DNA from: Chitinophagaceae bacterium
Lineage (GTDB): Bacteria > Bacteroidota > Bacteroidia > Chitinophagales > Chitinophagaceae
Direction of reading: 5' to 3'
NCBI GenBank assembly: GCA_016699815.1
Contig: CP065012.1
Location: 1,550,001-1,614,000 of the forward strand
DNA: 64,000 bases
In this document: in pieces, positions 1 to 8,281 of the stretch
How positions within the stretch are numbered: position 1 is the stretch's first letter
Layout: every line of letters starts with the position of its first letter
Position numbers and translations under genes: made by a program
Notes under the pieces: model-generated
Seen by the model: the letters and a program-made list of their open reading frames with translations, nothing else
The model's database searches: none
Told to the model about the DNA's origin: nothing

Positions 1-468
1 GGTTTCATCAAAAGCCATTACAATTACGGCTGCGCCAAAATTGTGGCACACGGTTGCCTGCTCAATAAATTTTTCTTCACCTTCTTTTAATGATATGGAA
101 TTTACAATGCACTTTCCCTGGATGCATTTTAAACCGGATTCTATAATTTCAAACTTGCTGCTGTCAAGCATTACGGGTATTTTGGCAATATCGGGCTCGC
201 TTTGCAATAGGTTTACAAATGTTTGCATAGCTTTTACACCATCCAGCAAGGCATCATCCATATTAATATCCAGTACCTGGGCGCCGCTTTCCACCTGTTG
301 CCTTGCAACGGTGAGCGCCTCTTCAAATTTATTTTCTCTTATGAGGCGGGCAAATTTTTTACTACCGGTAACATTTGTTCGTTCTCCAACATTTACAAAA
401 TTTGTTTCGGGTCGTACTATCAATGGTTCTAAACCAGACAGGCGTAAATAGGGCTGTATTGTATTCAT
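1..468 (-). CDS. metH: Methionine synthase, pterin-binding part (partial)
   Basis: Cobalamin-dependent methionine synthase moves a methyl group from methyltetrahydrofolate to homocysteine. The 156 visible residues start with an ATG at 468 and match the beginning of the pterin-binding (methyltetrahydrofolate) module: ETNFVNVGERTNVTGS near residues 22-37, then the VLDINMDD strand and the PVMLDSS strand. The protein therefore starts where the second module of full-length MetH would start. The homocysteine-binding module must be coded elsewhere, as is common in Bacteroidota, where MetH is split in two. The C-terminal part (cobalamin-binding and activation domains) is cut off by the window edge. 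The fabG-like gene upstream ends 128 bases away on the same strand. I see no cobalamin or SAM riboswitch in that gap. Confidence 0.92.
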   Translation of the reverse strand, partial: MNTIQPYLRLSGLEPLIVRPETNFVNVGERTNVTGSKKFARLIRENKFEEALTVARQQVESGAQVLDINMDDALLDGVKAMQTFVNLLQSEPDIAKIPVMLDSSKFEIIESGLKCIQGKCIVNSISLKEGEEKFIEQATVCHNFGAAVIVMAFDET

Positions 469-596
469 TAAATAAGAATGTAAAAAGTATACTGCACAAA
501 TTTAATACAAAACTATGTGCGTTAAAAGCAGAATTGCTTTATGTTCCTTAAATAGAAAATAAAAAAATAAACGATGGTTTTTGCCGGGTTATACAA

Positions 597-1352
597 TTAA
601 ATATTTAAACCGCCGCATACGCTGATGGTTTGGCCGGTAATATAACTGCTTAAATTACTGGCAAGAAATAGGGAAACATTGGCAATATCTTCTGTGGAGG
701 CAAAACGGCCAAGGGGAATACCTGCTTTGTATTTTTCTGCGCCTTCGCCGTCTTTTAAGTAAGCCGTCATGTCGGTTTCTACAAAACCCGGGGCAATAGC
801 ATTGCAGCGTATGTTTCGGCTGCCAAGTTCTTTGGCCACACTTTTTGTAAACCCTATAATGCCTGCCTTGCTGGCTGCATAGCTGCTTTGGCCGGCATTA
901 CCCATTTCGCCAATTACCGAACTCATATTAATAATGGAACCCGACTTTGCTTTCATCATTACTTTTATTACCTGCTTTGTCATATTAAAAACACTGTTCA
1001 GGTTCACTTGTATTACATCGTTCCATTGCTCCAGGCTCATGCGTAATAATAGATTATCTTTAGAAATACCGGCATTATTTACACAAATATCTACGGAGCC
1101 AAATTCTTTTATTACATCGTTTACAAAAATTTCACACTGGGTAAAATCGCCTGCATTACTTTTATATGCTTTTGCTTTTATGCCTAAGCCTTTCAGCTTT
1201 GTTTCAAGGGCCGTTGCTTTTTCGGCGCTGCTATCACTCACATACGAAAAAGCCACATTGGCGCCATTTTCGGCAAAAAGAATGGCAATAGCTTCTCCAA
1301 TGCCCCTTGCAGCGCCAGTTACAATTGCCGTTTTTCCCTGTAATAATTTCAT
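597..1352 (-). CDS. fabG: 3-oxoacyl-ACP reductase-type SDR
   Basis: Short-chain dehydrogenase/reductase of 251 residues, most like FabG, which reduces 3-oxoacyl-ACP with NADPH in fatty acid elongation. Visible signatures are the nucleotide-binding TGAARGIG near residue 12, the NNAG motif, the catalytic Ser in INMSSV and the YAASK active-site pair. The C-terminal region with GFVETDM and the final SYITGQTISVCGG strand is typical of FabG. I chose the ATG at 1352 rather than an in-frame ATG at 1376, because a -7-like octamer (TATTTTTG) at 1374-1381 overlaps the upstream codon and MKLLQGKTAIVTG is the usual start of the family. It stands alone, divergent from the YceI gene and away from other fatty acid genes, so a reductase for another hydroxyacyl or sugar substrate cannot be excluded. 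Confidence 0.85.
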   Translation of the reverse strand: MKLLQGKTAIVTGAARGIGEAIAILFAENGANVAFSYVSDSSAEKATALETKLKGLGIKAKAYKSNAGDFTQCEIFVNDVIKEFGSVDICVNNAGISKDNLLLRMSLEQWNDVIQVNLNSVFNMTKQVIKVMMKAKSGSIINMSSVIGEMGNAGQSSYAASKAGIIGFTKSVAKELGSRNIRCNAIAPGFVETDMTAYLKDGEGAEKYKAGIPLGRFASTEDIANVSLFLASNLSSYITGQTISVCGGLNI

Positions 1353-1461
1353 AAACCCTGGTTTTATAGGCAACAAAAATAGCTGTTTCTGTTGTTTCTT
1401 GATCTATGTCAATGATAAACACGGGATAAAGGGCGAATTTTGTGTTATAAAATTTAAAAAT

Positions 1462-1995
1462 ATGTCAATAGTAAAATGGACCTTAGACCCGGCGCACAGC
1501 GAATTGAGTTTTAAAATAAGGCACATGATGATTGCCAATGTGCAGGGTTTATATAAAAATTTTATCGCTTCTATTGAAGCAAATGGAGATGAATTTAACC
1601 AAGCTAAAGTAAGCGCTTCTGTAGATGTGGGTTCTATCTTTACCAATAATGCCGACAGGGATACCCATTTAAAATCGGCCGATTTTTTTGATGCTGCTAG
1701 TTTTCCGCAAATGGTTTTTGAAGCGTTACAATTTGAGCAAAAGAGTTCAGGTAATTATACCCTTGCCGGCAACTTAACTATAAAAAATATTACAAAGTCC
1801 ATTACTCTTGATGTGGAATGTGGTGGTATTTTAAAAGATCCTTACGGAAATATAAAAGCCGGCTTTTCATTTACCGGAAAACTAAACCGTAAAGACTGGG
1901 GCTTAAACTGGAATGCAACCCTTGAATCCGGTGCTGTGCTGGTGAGCGATGAAGTAAGGCTTATGGGTGACCTGCAATTTGTAAAATCACAATAA
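1462..1995 (+). CDS. YceI-family lipid-binding protein
   Basis: A 177-residue protein with the YceI lipocalin-like fold, which in characterised members binds isoprenoid or other long hydrophobic chains in an eight-stranded barrel. The N-terminal MSIVKWTLDPAHSELSFKIRHMMIANVQG is cut into the typical pattern DPAHSELSFKIRH followed by V-x-G. Further family marks are HLKSADFFDAASFPQ, the KSITLDVE strand and the final NRKDWGLNWN motif. The reading frame is open far upstream, but that part is the reverse of the fabG gene, so the start is taken at 1462. There is no signal peptide, so this member looks cytoplasmic, unlike E. coli YceI. The gene is monocistronic and ends at a strong hairpin terminator. 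Confidence 0.9.
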   Translation: MSIVKWTLDPAHSELSFKIRHMMIANVQGLYKNFIASIEANGDEFNQAKVSASVDVGSIFTNNADRDTHLKSADFFDAASFPQMVFEALQFEQKSSGNYTLAGNLTIKNITKSITLDVECGGILKDPYGNIKAGFSFTGKLNRKDWGLNWNATLESGAVLVSDEVRLMGDLQFVKSQ

Positions 1996-2017
1996 AAGAA
2001 TATAAAGTTTGAGAAAT

Positions 2018-2051
2018 AAAAAAACCACGGGTTTGATACCGTGGTTTTTTT
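2018..2051. terminator. Bidirectional intrinsic terminator
   Basis: Inverted repeat AAACCACGG / CCGTGGTTT with an 8-base loop, flanked by A-run on the left and T-run on the right. It lies between the convergent YceI and typA genes and can terminate both. Confidence 0.85.
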
Positions 2052-2063
2052 ATTTTAATATAT

Positions 2064-3887
2064 TTAAACAGCCTCTGCGCTCATTTTTTTTGCTTCTTTT
2101 TTTCTTTCTTCCTCATCTAAAATAACTTTTCTCATGCGGATGCATACAGGTGTTACTTCAATACATTCATCCTGTTGGATATACTCCATGCATTCTTCCA
2201 GTGTCAATTGGGTTTTGGGGGCAATATTGGTGGCAGCATCGCTTCCGCTGGCACGCATATTAGTAAGTTTTTTACCTTCTACCACATTTACCACAAGGTC
2301 GCCGGGTTTTATATGCTCGGCTACAATTTGGCCGGAGTAAACATCTTCTCCCGGATCAATAAAAAAGGTTCCCCTGTCCTGCAGTTTGTCTATAGAGTAA
2401 CCTGTACTGGTGCCGCCTTGTTTTACAAGCAATACGCCATTATTGCGCCCGGGTATTGGGCCTTTCCAGGGTTTGTAATCTATAAAGCGATGCGCCATAA
2501 CGGCCTCACCTGTTGTTGCCGTAAGCATTTGGGTTCTTAACCCTATTAATCCACGGGATGGAATTTCAAATTCAAGGTGCTGCATTTCACCCTTGGTATC
2601 CATTACATGCATTTCGCCTTTACGGCGGGTTACCAGGTCAATTACTTTGCTGGCAAATTCTACCGGTACATCCACCACCAGGGTTTCGTAAGGCTCGCAT
2701 TTGGCACCATTAATTTCTTTTACAATTACCTGCGGCTGTCCTACGGTAAGCTCATAACCTTCACGGCGCATGGTTTCAATTAATACACCCAGGTGCAAAA
2801 TGCCACGGCCATAAACCACAAAACTTTCTCCTCTTTCACTGTCTTCTACCCTTAGTGCAAGATTTTTTTCTGTTTCTTTTATTAAGCGGTCACGCAGATG
2901 TCGGCTGGTTAAAAATTTTCCGCCGGATTTTTCTGCATTACCAAAAAAGGGAGAATTGTTAATGCCAAAAAGCATGTTCATGGTGGGTTCATCAACACTA
3001 ATTACAGGTAATGCTTCGGGGTTTTCAAAGTCGGCTATTGTATCGCCAATATTAAAATCTTCAAGGCCTACCACGGCACAAATATCTCCAGGCAAAACTT
3101 CGGTAACTTTCTTTTTGCCCATACCTTCAAATACGTATAATTCTTTTACCCTCGATTTTTTTATTGTTCCATCTGTTTTAACTAGTGAAATAGGTTGGTT
3201 TTCTTTAATAACTCCCCGAGTTACTTTACCTACGGCAATTCGGCCCAAAAAGGAGCTGTAATCAAGCGAAGTGATTTGTAACTGAAGCGTACCTACTTCT
3301 ATTTTTGGAGCAGGTACATATTTAATAACACCATCTAATAGCGGTGTAATATTATCTATTTCAACCAGTGAGTTATTAAACCAACCGTTTTTACCCGAGC
3401 CGTAAAAAGTAGGAAAATCCAATTGTTCTTCTGTGGCATCCAGCGTAAAAAACAATTCAAAAACGGCATCATGCACTTCATCGGGGCGACAATTTGGCTT
3501 ATCGACTTTATTAATAACTACAATGGGTTTTAAGTTAAGTTGCAGGGCTTTTTGCAGTACAAACCTGGTTTGCGGCATTGGGCCTTCAAAAGCATCTACC
3601 AATAAAATTACACCATCGGCCATTTTAAGCACTCGCTCTACCTCGCCGCCAAAATCACTGTGCCCGGGTGTATCAATTACATTTATTTTTGTACCGTTGT
3701 ATTCTACAGCAGCATTTTTGCTAAAAATGGTAATTCCCCGTTCTTTTTCAAGATCGTTATTATCCATAATTAATTCACCGGTAGCCTGGTTTTCTCTAAA
3801 CACTTTTGTAGCATGTAAAATTTTATCAACCAGTGTGGTTTTGCCATGGTCAACGTGGGCAATAATAGCAATGTTGCGAATGTTCAT
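2064..3887 (-). CDS. typA: Ribosome-associated GTPase TypA/BipA
   Basis: Translational GTPase of 607 residues, the full normal length for TypA/BipA, which binds the 70S ribosome at the EF-G site and assists ribosome assembly and stress adaptation. Visible motifs are the P-loop AHVDHGKTT (residues 10-18), the switch I ERGITIF, the switch II DTPGHSDFG, and NKVDKP for guanine recognition. After the G domain follow the beta-barrel domain II, the EF-G-like domains III and V (family motif RGLIGLR) and the TypA-specific C-terminal domain (VVNVVEGKKLTNMRASG). A -7-like octamer TACCTTTG lies about 60 bases upstream of the ATG. The gene is a single unit, with a shared terminator downstream. Confidence 0.97.
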   Translation of the reverse strand: MNIRNIAIIAHVDHGKTTLVDKILHATKVFRENQATGELIMDNNDLEKERGITIFSKNAAVEYNGTKINVIDTPGHSDFGGEVERVLKMADGVILLVDAFEGPMPQTRFVLQKALQLNLKPIVVINKVDKPNCRPDEVHDAVFELFFTLDATEEQLDFPTFYGSGKNGWFNNSLVEIDNITPLLDGVIKYVPAPKIEVGTLQLQITSLDYSSFLGRIAVGKVTRGVIKENQPISLVKTDGTIKKSRVKELYVFEGMGKKKVTEVLPGDICAVVGLEDFNIGDTIADFENPEALPVISVDEPTMNMLFGINNSPFFGNAEKSGGKFLTSRHLRDRLIKETEKNLALRVEDSERGESFVVYGRGILHLGVLIETMRREGYELTVGQPQVIVKEINGAKCEPYETLVVDVPVEFASKVIDLVTRRKGEMHVMDTKGEMQHLEFEIPSRGLIGLRTQMLTATTGEAVMAHRFIDYKPWKGPIPGRNNGVLLVKQGGTSTGYSIDKLQDRGTFFIDPGEDVYSGQIVAEHIKPGDLVVNVVEGKKLTNMRASGSDAATNIAPKTQLTLEECMEYIQQDECIEVTPVCIRMRKVILDEEERKKEAKKMSAEAV

Positions 3888-3949
3888 TTAAGTTAAATTA
3901 AGGGTTTAGATTTTGATGCACCGTGATGCCGTTAAACCCAAAGCGGGCG

Positions 3950-3957
3950 CAAAGGTA
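3950..3957 (-). promoter_or_regulatory. Likely -7 element of typA
   Basis: On the minus strand it reads TACCTTTG followed by C, matching the Bacteroidota -7 consensus TAnnTTTG. It gives a leader of about 55-60 bases. I see no good TTTG -33 element at the usual 19-21 base distance. Confidence 0.5.
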
Positions 3958-4138
3958 TTGTTTTTTGGCCGCTTAAAGAAGCTTTTTTTGAATAAATTAA
4001 GAGCTTGATTTTAAAGTTCAGAAAGGCTAAAAGGGTATAAAAAACACTTGAATGAAGCAGTTTTATCAAAACTTTAAGCCGGAAAACAGAATTTTAATAA
4101 ATATATAATCGTCATTTAATAGTTCAAAATAAAAATCC

Positions 4139-4471
4139 ATGAAAATATTAAGTACACATAAAAACCCCAGACAGAGTGCCTTACCCAGCTTAATACTTTG
4201 CATTGTACTGGATGTAATTGGTATGGCCAGTTTTACTATACCTTTTATAGGGGAATTTTCTGATGTGATTTGGGCGCCACTATCCGGCTTAGTTTATAAC
4301 CGACTTTTTGGTGGTAAAATGGGTGTGTTTGGGGGAATGTTCAGCTTTTTGGAAGAAGCGCTACCCTTTACCGATATTTTACCCACTTTTACTTTAAGCT
4401 GGCTTATAAGGAGGAGAAACCTGCAAAAAGAGGCAAAACCGCTGCATACCATACTACTAAGCGCCCAATAA
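4139..4471 (+). CDS. Small conserved-looking membrane protein
   Basis: A 110-residue protein that I cannot assign to a named family. It has a basic N-terminus, a first hydrophobic segment around residues 17-40 (SLILCIVLDVIGMASFTIPFI, split here by its polar DVIG), the acidic stretch GEFSDVIWAP, a Gly-rich segment around residues 53-66 and a hydrophobic segment ending in SWLIRRR. The layout suggests two or three membrane segments with a positive-inside tail. It starts at the first ATG, 250 bases from the divergent typA start, and ends just before an intrinsic terminator, so it appears to be a single-gene unit. Confidence 0.6.
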   Translation: MKILSTHKNPRQSALPSLILCIVLDVIGMASFTIPFIGEFSDVIWAPLSGLVYNRLFGGKMGVFGGMFSFLEEALPFTDILPTFTLSWLIRRRNLQKEAKPLHTILLSAQ

Positions 4472-4500
4472 CAGTATTAAATACTGTTTAATCTTTTTTT

Positions 4501-4530
4501 CTGCTTCTTATGGAGCAGTTTTTTTATTTT
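4501..4530 (+). terminator. Intrinsic terminator
   Basis: Seven-base stem CTGCTTC / GGAGCAG with a TTAT loop followed by a run of T. It closes the 110-residue membrane-protein gene and lies just ahead of the thioredoxin-protein gene start. Confidence 0.75.
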
Positions 4531-4547
4531 TGAGAAAACTATTAATT

Positions 4548-6464
4548 ATGAAAACAATATTTCTACTGTTCATTTCTATTTTAGCAGTAGCCGTTTTACC
4601 GGCCCAACCCAATTTTACTGCATTGCAATTGAACCCGGTTTATCCCGGTCAGAATTCGGGTGTTGAATTTGTTTATAACCAATCCCTTTCTTCGCTTATA
4701 AGAAAAGAACCGATAAAAGTTGCCGTATATCTTATTGGCAAAGAAATAAAGGCAATGGAGCCAACCTTAAAACACTATGGCTCTAACTATAAAGGCTGGG
4801 TACAAACCGATAGCACAACCAATGCTATTGCATTTGTGTTTTATGCAGGAGAAGAAAAAGATGTAAACGCCAATAAAGGATATGTGGTTCCGGTTTACAA
4901 TAATAAAAAAGAACCAGTAAGTGGCTATTATGGCGCTGCTGCAAATTTATGGGGCGGTGGAATGTCGGATTATTTTTTAGGTATTGAAGCCAATACCGGC
5001 GTGGCTTTAATGGTACTGGAAGAAGGTATTGCAAAGGACCCTCAATTAAAATACGACCCTGAATTTTTAGGGAACTATTTCAACTTTTTATCCCGTGCAA
5101 AGAAAAAAGAGGCTAAACACTTAATTACAAAAGAGCTGCAATTATTTGCAGCTAAGCCCAACCTTAGCGAAATAGATTATACCCTTATTGCGCAATGGTA
5201 CGACAGGTTTAAAGAAAAAAATGTTGCAGACAGTTTCCGCAACATTATGAAAACCACTTATCCTAAAGGAAACTGGGTAAAAGCAGACGCAACCAATGCA
5301 TTGGTGCTAAGCCTGAGGGCAAAAAAACCGGCCGATGAAAAGAAAGCCCAGGTAGAGGAATTTTTGAAACAAAACAGTTCCGATAACCAGGAATCTATTA
5401 AAGAATTTTTACAGCAGCAAGTAGCCAATGCTTACGTACAGGAAAAAAACTGGAAGGGCCTTTTTGAATATGCCAAAAATTTAACGGCAGCCAGCCGTGC
5501 GTCTATGTTTAATAATGTAAGCTGGAATATGGCCGAAGAAGGAATAGAAAATATACAGGAAGCAAAACGTATGAGCTACGAAGCCACAAGCTGGGCAGAA
5601 AATGAAGTAAAAGCGCCAACAGAAAAAAAGCCTGCTATGCTCACCGGCCTGCAATGGGAAGAACAGCGCAAAAGAAACTTTGCCATGTATGCCGATACCT
5701 ATGCATTTATTTTATACCAAAATGAAACGTATAAAGAAGGGTTACCCTATGCAAAAAGTGCTGCAACCTATAATAAATTTGCCGATGCCGAATACAATGA
5801 ACGCTATGCATTGCTGGCAGAAAAAGCCTTGCCAGCTTCAGAAGCCCAAAAGCTAATTGAAGGATTTGTAAAAAGTGGTAAAGCATCTGCAAAAACAAAA
5901 GCTGCTCTTAAAAATATATATGTAAAAGAAAAAGGAAGCGATACCGGCTATGCAGCTTATTTAACAAACCTGGAAGAAGAAGCAATAATTGCCCGTAGGG
6001 CTGAAATTGCTAAAGGCATGATTAATGAACCTGCACCAGCTTTTGCCCTTAAAGATTTTGAAGGGAATAGCGTAAGCCTGGCAAGCCTTAAAGGAAAAGT
6101 AGTAGTAGTGGATTTTTGGGCAACATGGTGCGGGCCTTGTATTGCATCAATGCCAGGAATGAAAAAAGCCCAGGATAAATATAAAGGCAACCCAAATGTG
6201 AAATTTTTATTTGTAGATACCTGGGAAAAAGTAGATAACAAATTACAAAATGCCAAAGATTTTATGACCAAAAAAGGGTATGATTTTCATGTATTGCTTG
6301 ATACGGAAGATAATGTAGTATCGGATTTTAAAGTAAGCGGCATCCCTACAAAATTTATTGTGGATGGCAAGGGCAATATTCGTTTTAAAGCCGTAGGTTT
6401 TGACGGAAATGACGATGCGCTTGTTGAAGAACTTACCACAATGATTGAGCTTGCAGGAAAATAA
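4548..6464 (+). CDS. Exported TlpA-like thioredoxin-fold protein
   Basis: A 638-residue protein with a signal peptide (MKTIFLLFISILAVAVLPAQ) and a C-terminal TlpA/ResA-type thioredoxin domain of about 140 residues. The redox motif WCGPC has its cysteines at about 528 and 531, preceded by VVDFWAT and followed by the cis-proline region SGIPTKF. The first ~490 residues hold an N-terminal beta-rich part and a long helical, tetratricopeptide-like part. Such proteins in Bacteroidota are periplasmic disulfide reductases or oxidases, sometimes tied to cytochrome maturation or nutrient uptake. The partner here is unknown. An in-frame upstream TTG at 4530 exists, but the ATG at 4548 gives a clean signal peptide. 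pdxH follows 19 bases later and may be co-transcribed. Confidence 0.85.
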   Translation: MKTIFLLFISILAVAVLPAQPNFTALQLNPVYPGQNSGVEFVYNQSLSSLIRKEPIKVAVYLIGKEIKAMEPTLKHYGSNYKGWVQTDSTTNAIAFVFYAGEEKDVNANKGYVVPVYNNKKEPVSGYYGAAANLWGGGMSDYFLGIEANTGVALMVLEEGIAKDPQLKYDPEFLGNYFNFLSRAKKKEAKHLITKELQLFAAKPNLSEIDYTLIAQWYDRFKEKNVADSFRNIMKTTYPKGNWVKADATNALVLSLRAKKPADEKKAQVEEFLKQNSSDNQESIKEFLQQQVANAYVQEKNWKGLFEYAKNLTAASRASMFNNVSWNMAEEGIENIQEAKRMSYEATSWAENEVKAPTEKKPAMLTGLQWEEQRKRNFAMYADTYAFILYQNETYKEGLPYAKSAATYNKFADAEYNERYALLAEKALPASEAQKLIEGFVKSGKASAKTKAALKNIYVKEKGSDTGYAAYLTNLEEEAIIARRAEIAKGMINEPAPAFALKDFEGNSVSLASLKGKVVVVDFWATWCGPCIASMPGMKKAQDKYKGNPNVKFLFVDTWEKVDNKLQNAKDFMTKKGYDFHVLLDTEDNVVSDFKVSGIPTKFIVDGKGNIRFKAVGFDGNDDALVEELTTMIELAGK

Positions 6465-6483
6465 TATTGAAAATAATATTGCC

Positions 6484-7125
6484 ATGAAACCGATTGGAGA
6501 TTTAAGAAAAGTGTATGAAAAAGAGACTTTATCAGAATCCTGCGTTGCAAAAAATCCATTAGATCAATTTTCGCTATGGTGGAAAGACGCAGTTGATAAT
6601 AAAGTAGATGAAGCCAATGCCATGACGCTGGCTACAGCCGGTGAAGACGGCGCCCCACATGCAAGGATTGTTTTACTAAAAGGATTTGATAAAGACGGCT
6701 TTGTTTTTTTTACCAATTATCAAAGCCATAAATCACTGCAAATAATCCAAAACCCAAAAGTATCTTTACTTTTCTTTTGGCGAGAACTGGAACGGCAGGT
6801 ACGTATAGAAGGCACTGCACTAAAAATAAGCGACGCAGATAGTGATGCATATTTTAACAGCAGGCCTTATGAAAGCCGTATTGGCGCATGGGTATCTGCC
6901 CAAAGTGAAATAATTGCATCCAGGGAAATACTGGAGAACAAAGTGAAAGAAATGGAAAAAAATTTTGAAGAAAAAACTATTGAACGTCCAAAGTTTTGGG
7001 GAGGCTTTTGCGTACAACCCCATAGTTTAGAATTTTGGCAGGGAAGGCCCGGCCGCTTACACGACCGGCTATTATATTCACTAAAGGAGGATAATAAGTG
7101 GACTATTTCCCGGCTTTCACCGTAA
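6484..7125 (+). CDS. pdxH: Pyridoxamine 5'-phosphate oxidase
   Basis: FMN enzyme of 213 residues that oxidises pyridoxine or pyridoxamine phosphate to pyridoxal phosphate, the last step of vitamin B6 synthesis and salvage. Visible family marks are the N-terminal DPLDQF-like KNPLDQFSLWW, the split-barrel strands with ARIVLLKGFDKDGFVFFTNY, the S-K-S phosphate-binding region SHKSLQI, RPYESRIGAWVSAQS, and the C-terminal FWGGFCVQP and RLHDR motifs. The ORF extends upstream to 6445 inside the end of the previous gene. The ATG at 6484 fits the family better (MKPIGDLRKVYEK). Confidence 0.96.
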   Translation: MKPIGDLRKVYEKETLSESCVAKNPLDQFSLWWKDAVDNKVDEANAMTLATAGEDGAPHARIVLLKGFDKDGFVFFTNYQSHKSLQIIQNPKVSLLFFWRELERQVRIEGTALKISDADSDAYFNSRPYESRIGAWVSAQSEIIASREILENKVKEMEKNFEEKTIERPKFWGGFCVQPHSLEFWQGRPGRLHDRLLYSLKEDNKWTISRLSP

Positions 7126-7250
7126 TGCCATTAAATAAAGGACTTTGTAGTACTTTTTCATAAAAACATTCGTAAAATTACTATTTTATTTTTGAAAAAT
7201 CTAATAGATATTTGCAATAACCTTTCATAATCAATAATCTGTATCGCCCT

Positions 7251-7445
7251 ATGCAACAGGTTCCCGGTATTGTAATTTTGCTTTCAGTTTTATCAATTGC
7301 TATTGTTGCAACAGGTATGCTGCTGGATTTTTTCTTTAAAGTTTGGTGGGTTTTCCTTTTTTCATTTGTAAGCGGGTTTATTATGCTTGCAATTGCCTTA
7401 TTTATTCTGCTGCATAAACTATTAAAAAAAGATTACAACAAGTAA
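7251..7445 (+). CDS. Small two-helix membrane protein
   Basis: Predicted 64-residue peptide made almost entirely of two hydrophobic helices (about residues 6-26 and 31-55) with a KLLKKDYNK basic tail. No family recognised. Support for it being real is the membrane-protein composition, the isolated position with its own 125-base upstream region, and a hairpin that begins before and spans its stop codon. Confidence 0.5.
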   Translation: MQQVPGIVILLSVLSIAIVATGMLLDFFFKVWWVFLFSFVSGFIMLAIALFILLHKLLKKDYNK

Positions 7446-7451
7446 TCTTTT
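7427..7451 (+). terminator. Possible terminator over a stop codon
   Basis: Perfect 10-base inverted repeat AAAAGATTAC / GTAATCTTTT with a 5-base loop. The stop codon of the 64-residue ORF lies in the right arm. The T-rich right arm can act as the U tract. Confidence 0.5.
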
Positions 7452-7520
7452 ATCTAACACTTTTCTTTAAGAATTTATTAACTACCTAAAAGGTTTTGAA
7501 AATAAACCTTGAAGCATCTC

Positions 7521-7545
7521 TCTTGTCTGAATTTTATAGACAAGA
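7521..7545. repeat. Inverted repeat upstream of glycine-zipper lipoprotein
   Basis: TCTTGTCT and AGACAAGA separated by 9 bases, about 35 bases upstream of the lipoprotein ATG at 7580. There is no T-run after it, so an operator is as likely as a terminator. Confidence 0.35.
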
Positions 7546-7579
7546 ATCAACTATTTCCTAAATAACTAAATTAACGATC

Positions 7580-8149
7580 ATGAACAAAGTTTTACTTTCT
7601 TTATCCATAGTAGCAGCATTTACTGCTTGCAAACAGAGTCAACAAAAAAATGAAACGGAAACCCCACTTTTGCTATCGCCCAATACTGCTTATCAAAACA
7701 GCAGTTTAACCGATACGGCATTGAATTTAAATGAGCAAAAGCAGGCGACACAAGCACCAAGAATAATTGAAAAAACAACAATTATTTACCGCAATGCGCC
7801 GCAAAAATCGCCTAAATCCCCTAAGCCCGTTTTTGAATCCGAGCCCACGGCTACAACAAACCCTAGTGCACCAGAAACAAAAGATTCTACCCAGTCAGGA
7901 GGCACAGCCTCTGTTGAAACGGGAAATACCAATGGCCAGTTAGATGGAGCTGATGCTGATACCAAAGAAGAAAAAAAGGGTATAAGTAAAGCGGCAAAAG
8001 CTGCAATAATTGGTGCTGTTGGCGGAGCTGTTGCCGGTGCGGTAATTGGCAAAAATGGTAAAGGTGCCATAATTGGAGGCGTAATTGGTGCAGCTGGTGG
8101 TTATGTGCTTGGCAGAAAGCAGGATAAAAAAGACGGCCGGGTAAACTAA
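7580..8149 (+). CDS. Glycine-zipper lipoprotein
   Basis: A 189-residue predicted lipoprotein with signal sequence and lipobox ending at Cys17 (FTAC). A low-complexity linker rich in Thr, Pro, Ser and Glu spans about residues 20-130. It is followed by a Gly/Ala-rich glycine-zipper segment at about residues 140-178 in which G-x-x-x-G spacing repeats (GAVGGAVAGAVIG, then GAIIGGVIGAAGGYVLG). Glycine-zipper lipoproteins of the YMGG/Rick_17kDa type sit in the outer membrane or periplasm and are often envelope-stress induced. No enzymatic residues are visible. It is followed by a strong terminator, so it is a single-gene unit. Confidence 0.7.
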   Translation: MNKVLLSLSIVAAFTACKQSQQKNETETPLLLSPNTAYQNSSLTDTALNLNEQKQATQAPRIIEKTTIIYRNAPQKSPKSPKPVFESEPTATTNPSAPETKDSTQSGGTASVETGNTNGQLDGADADTKEEKKGISKAAKAAIIGAVGGAVAGAVIGKNGKGAIIGGVIGAAGGYVLGRKQDKKDGRVN

Positions 8150-8184
8150 CAGCCTATTAAAAGGTAAACCCTATTTAAATATTT

Positions 8185-8212
8185 CCCGCCTGTGCAAAGG
8201 CGGGTTTTTTTA
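8185..8212 (+). terminator. Strong intrinsic terminator
   Basis: CCCGCCT / AGGCGGG stem, 6-base loop, then seven T. It ends the glycine-zipper lipoprotein transcript. Confidence 0.9.
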
Positions 8213-8281
8213 TTTTCCTAAAGCTGAAACTATAATTCCATTGAAAAAAAACCGTATATTAGACATCCTAATTATGAGCTC

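Noticed and set aside
469..596. Cobalamin or SAM riboswitch before metH
   Set aside because: The gap is only 128 bases, AT-rich, and shows no conserved core or stable hairpins.
934..1461. Long open frame extending the YceI gene upstream
   Set aside because: It is the reverse strand of the fabG-like gene and has no family similarity; the YceI domain starts right at the ATG at 1462.
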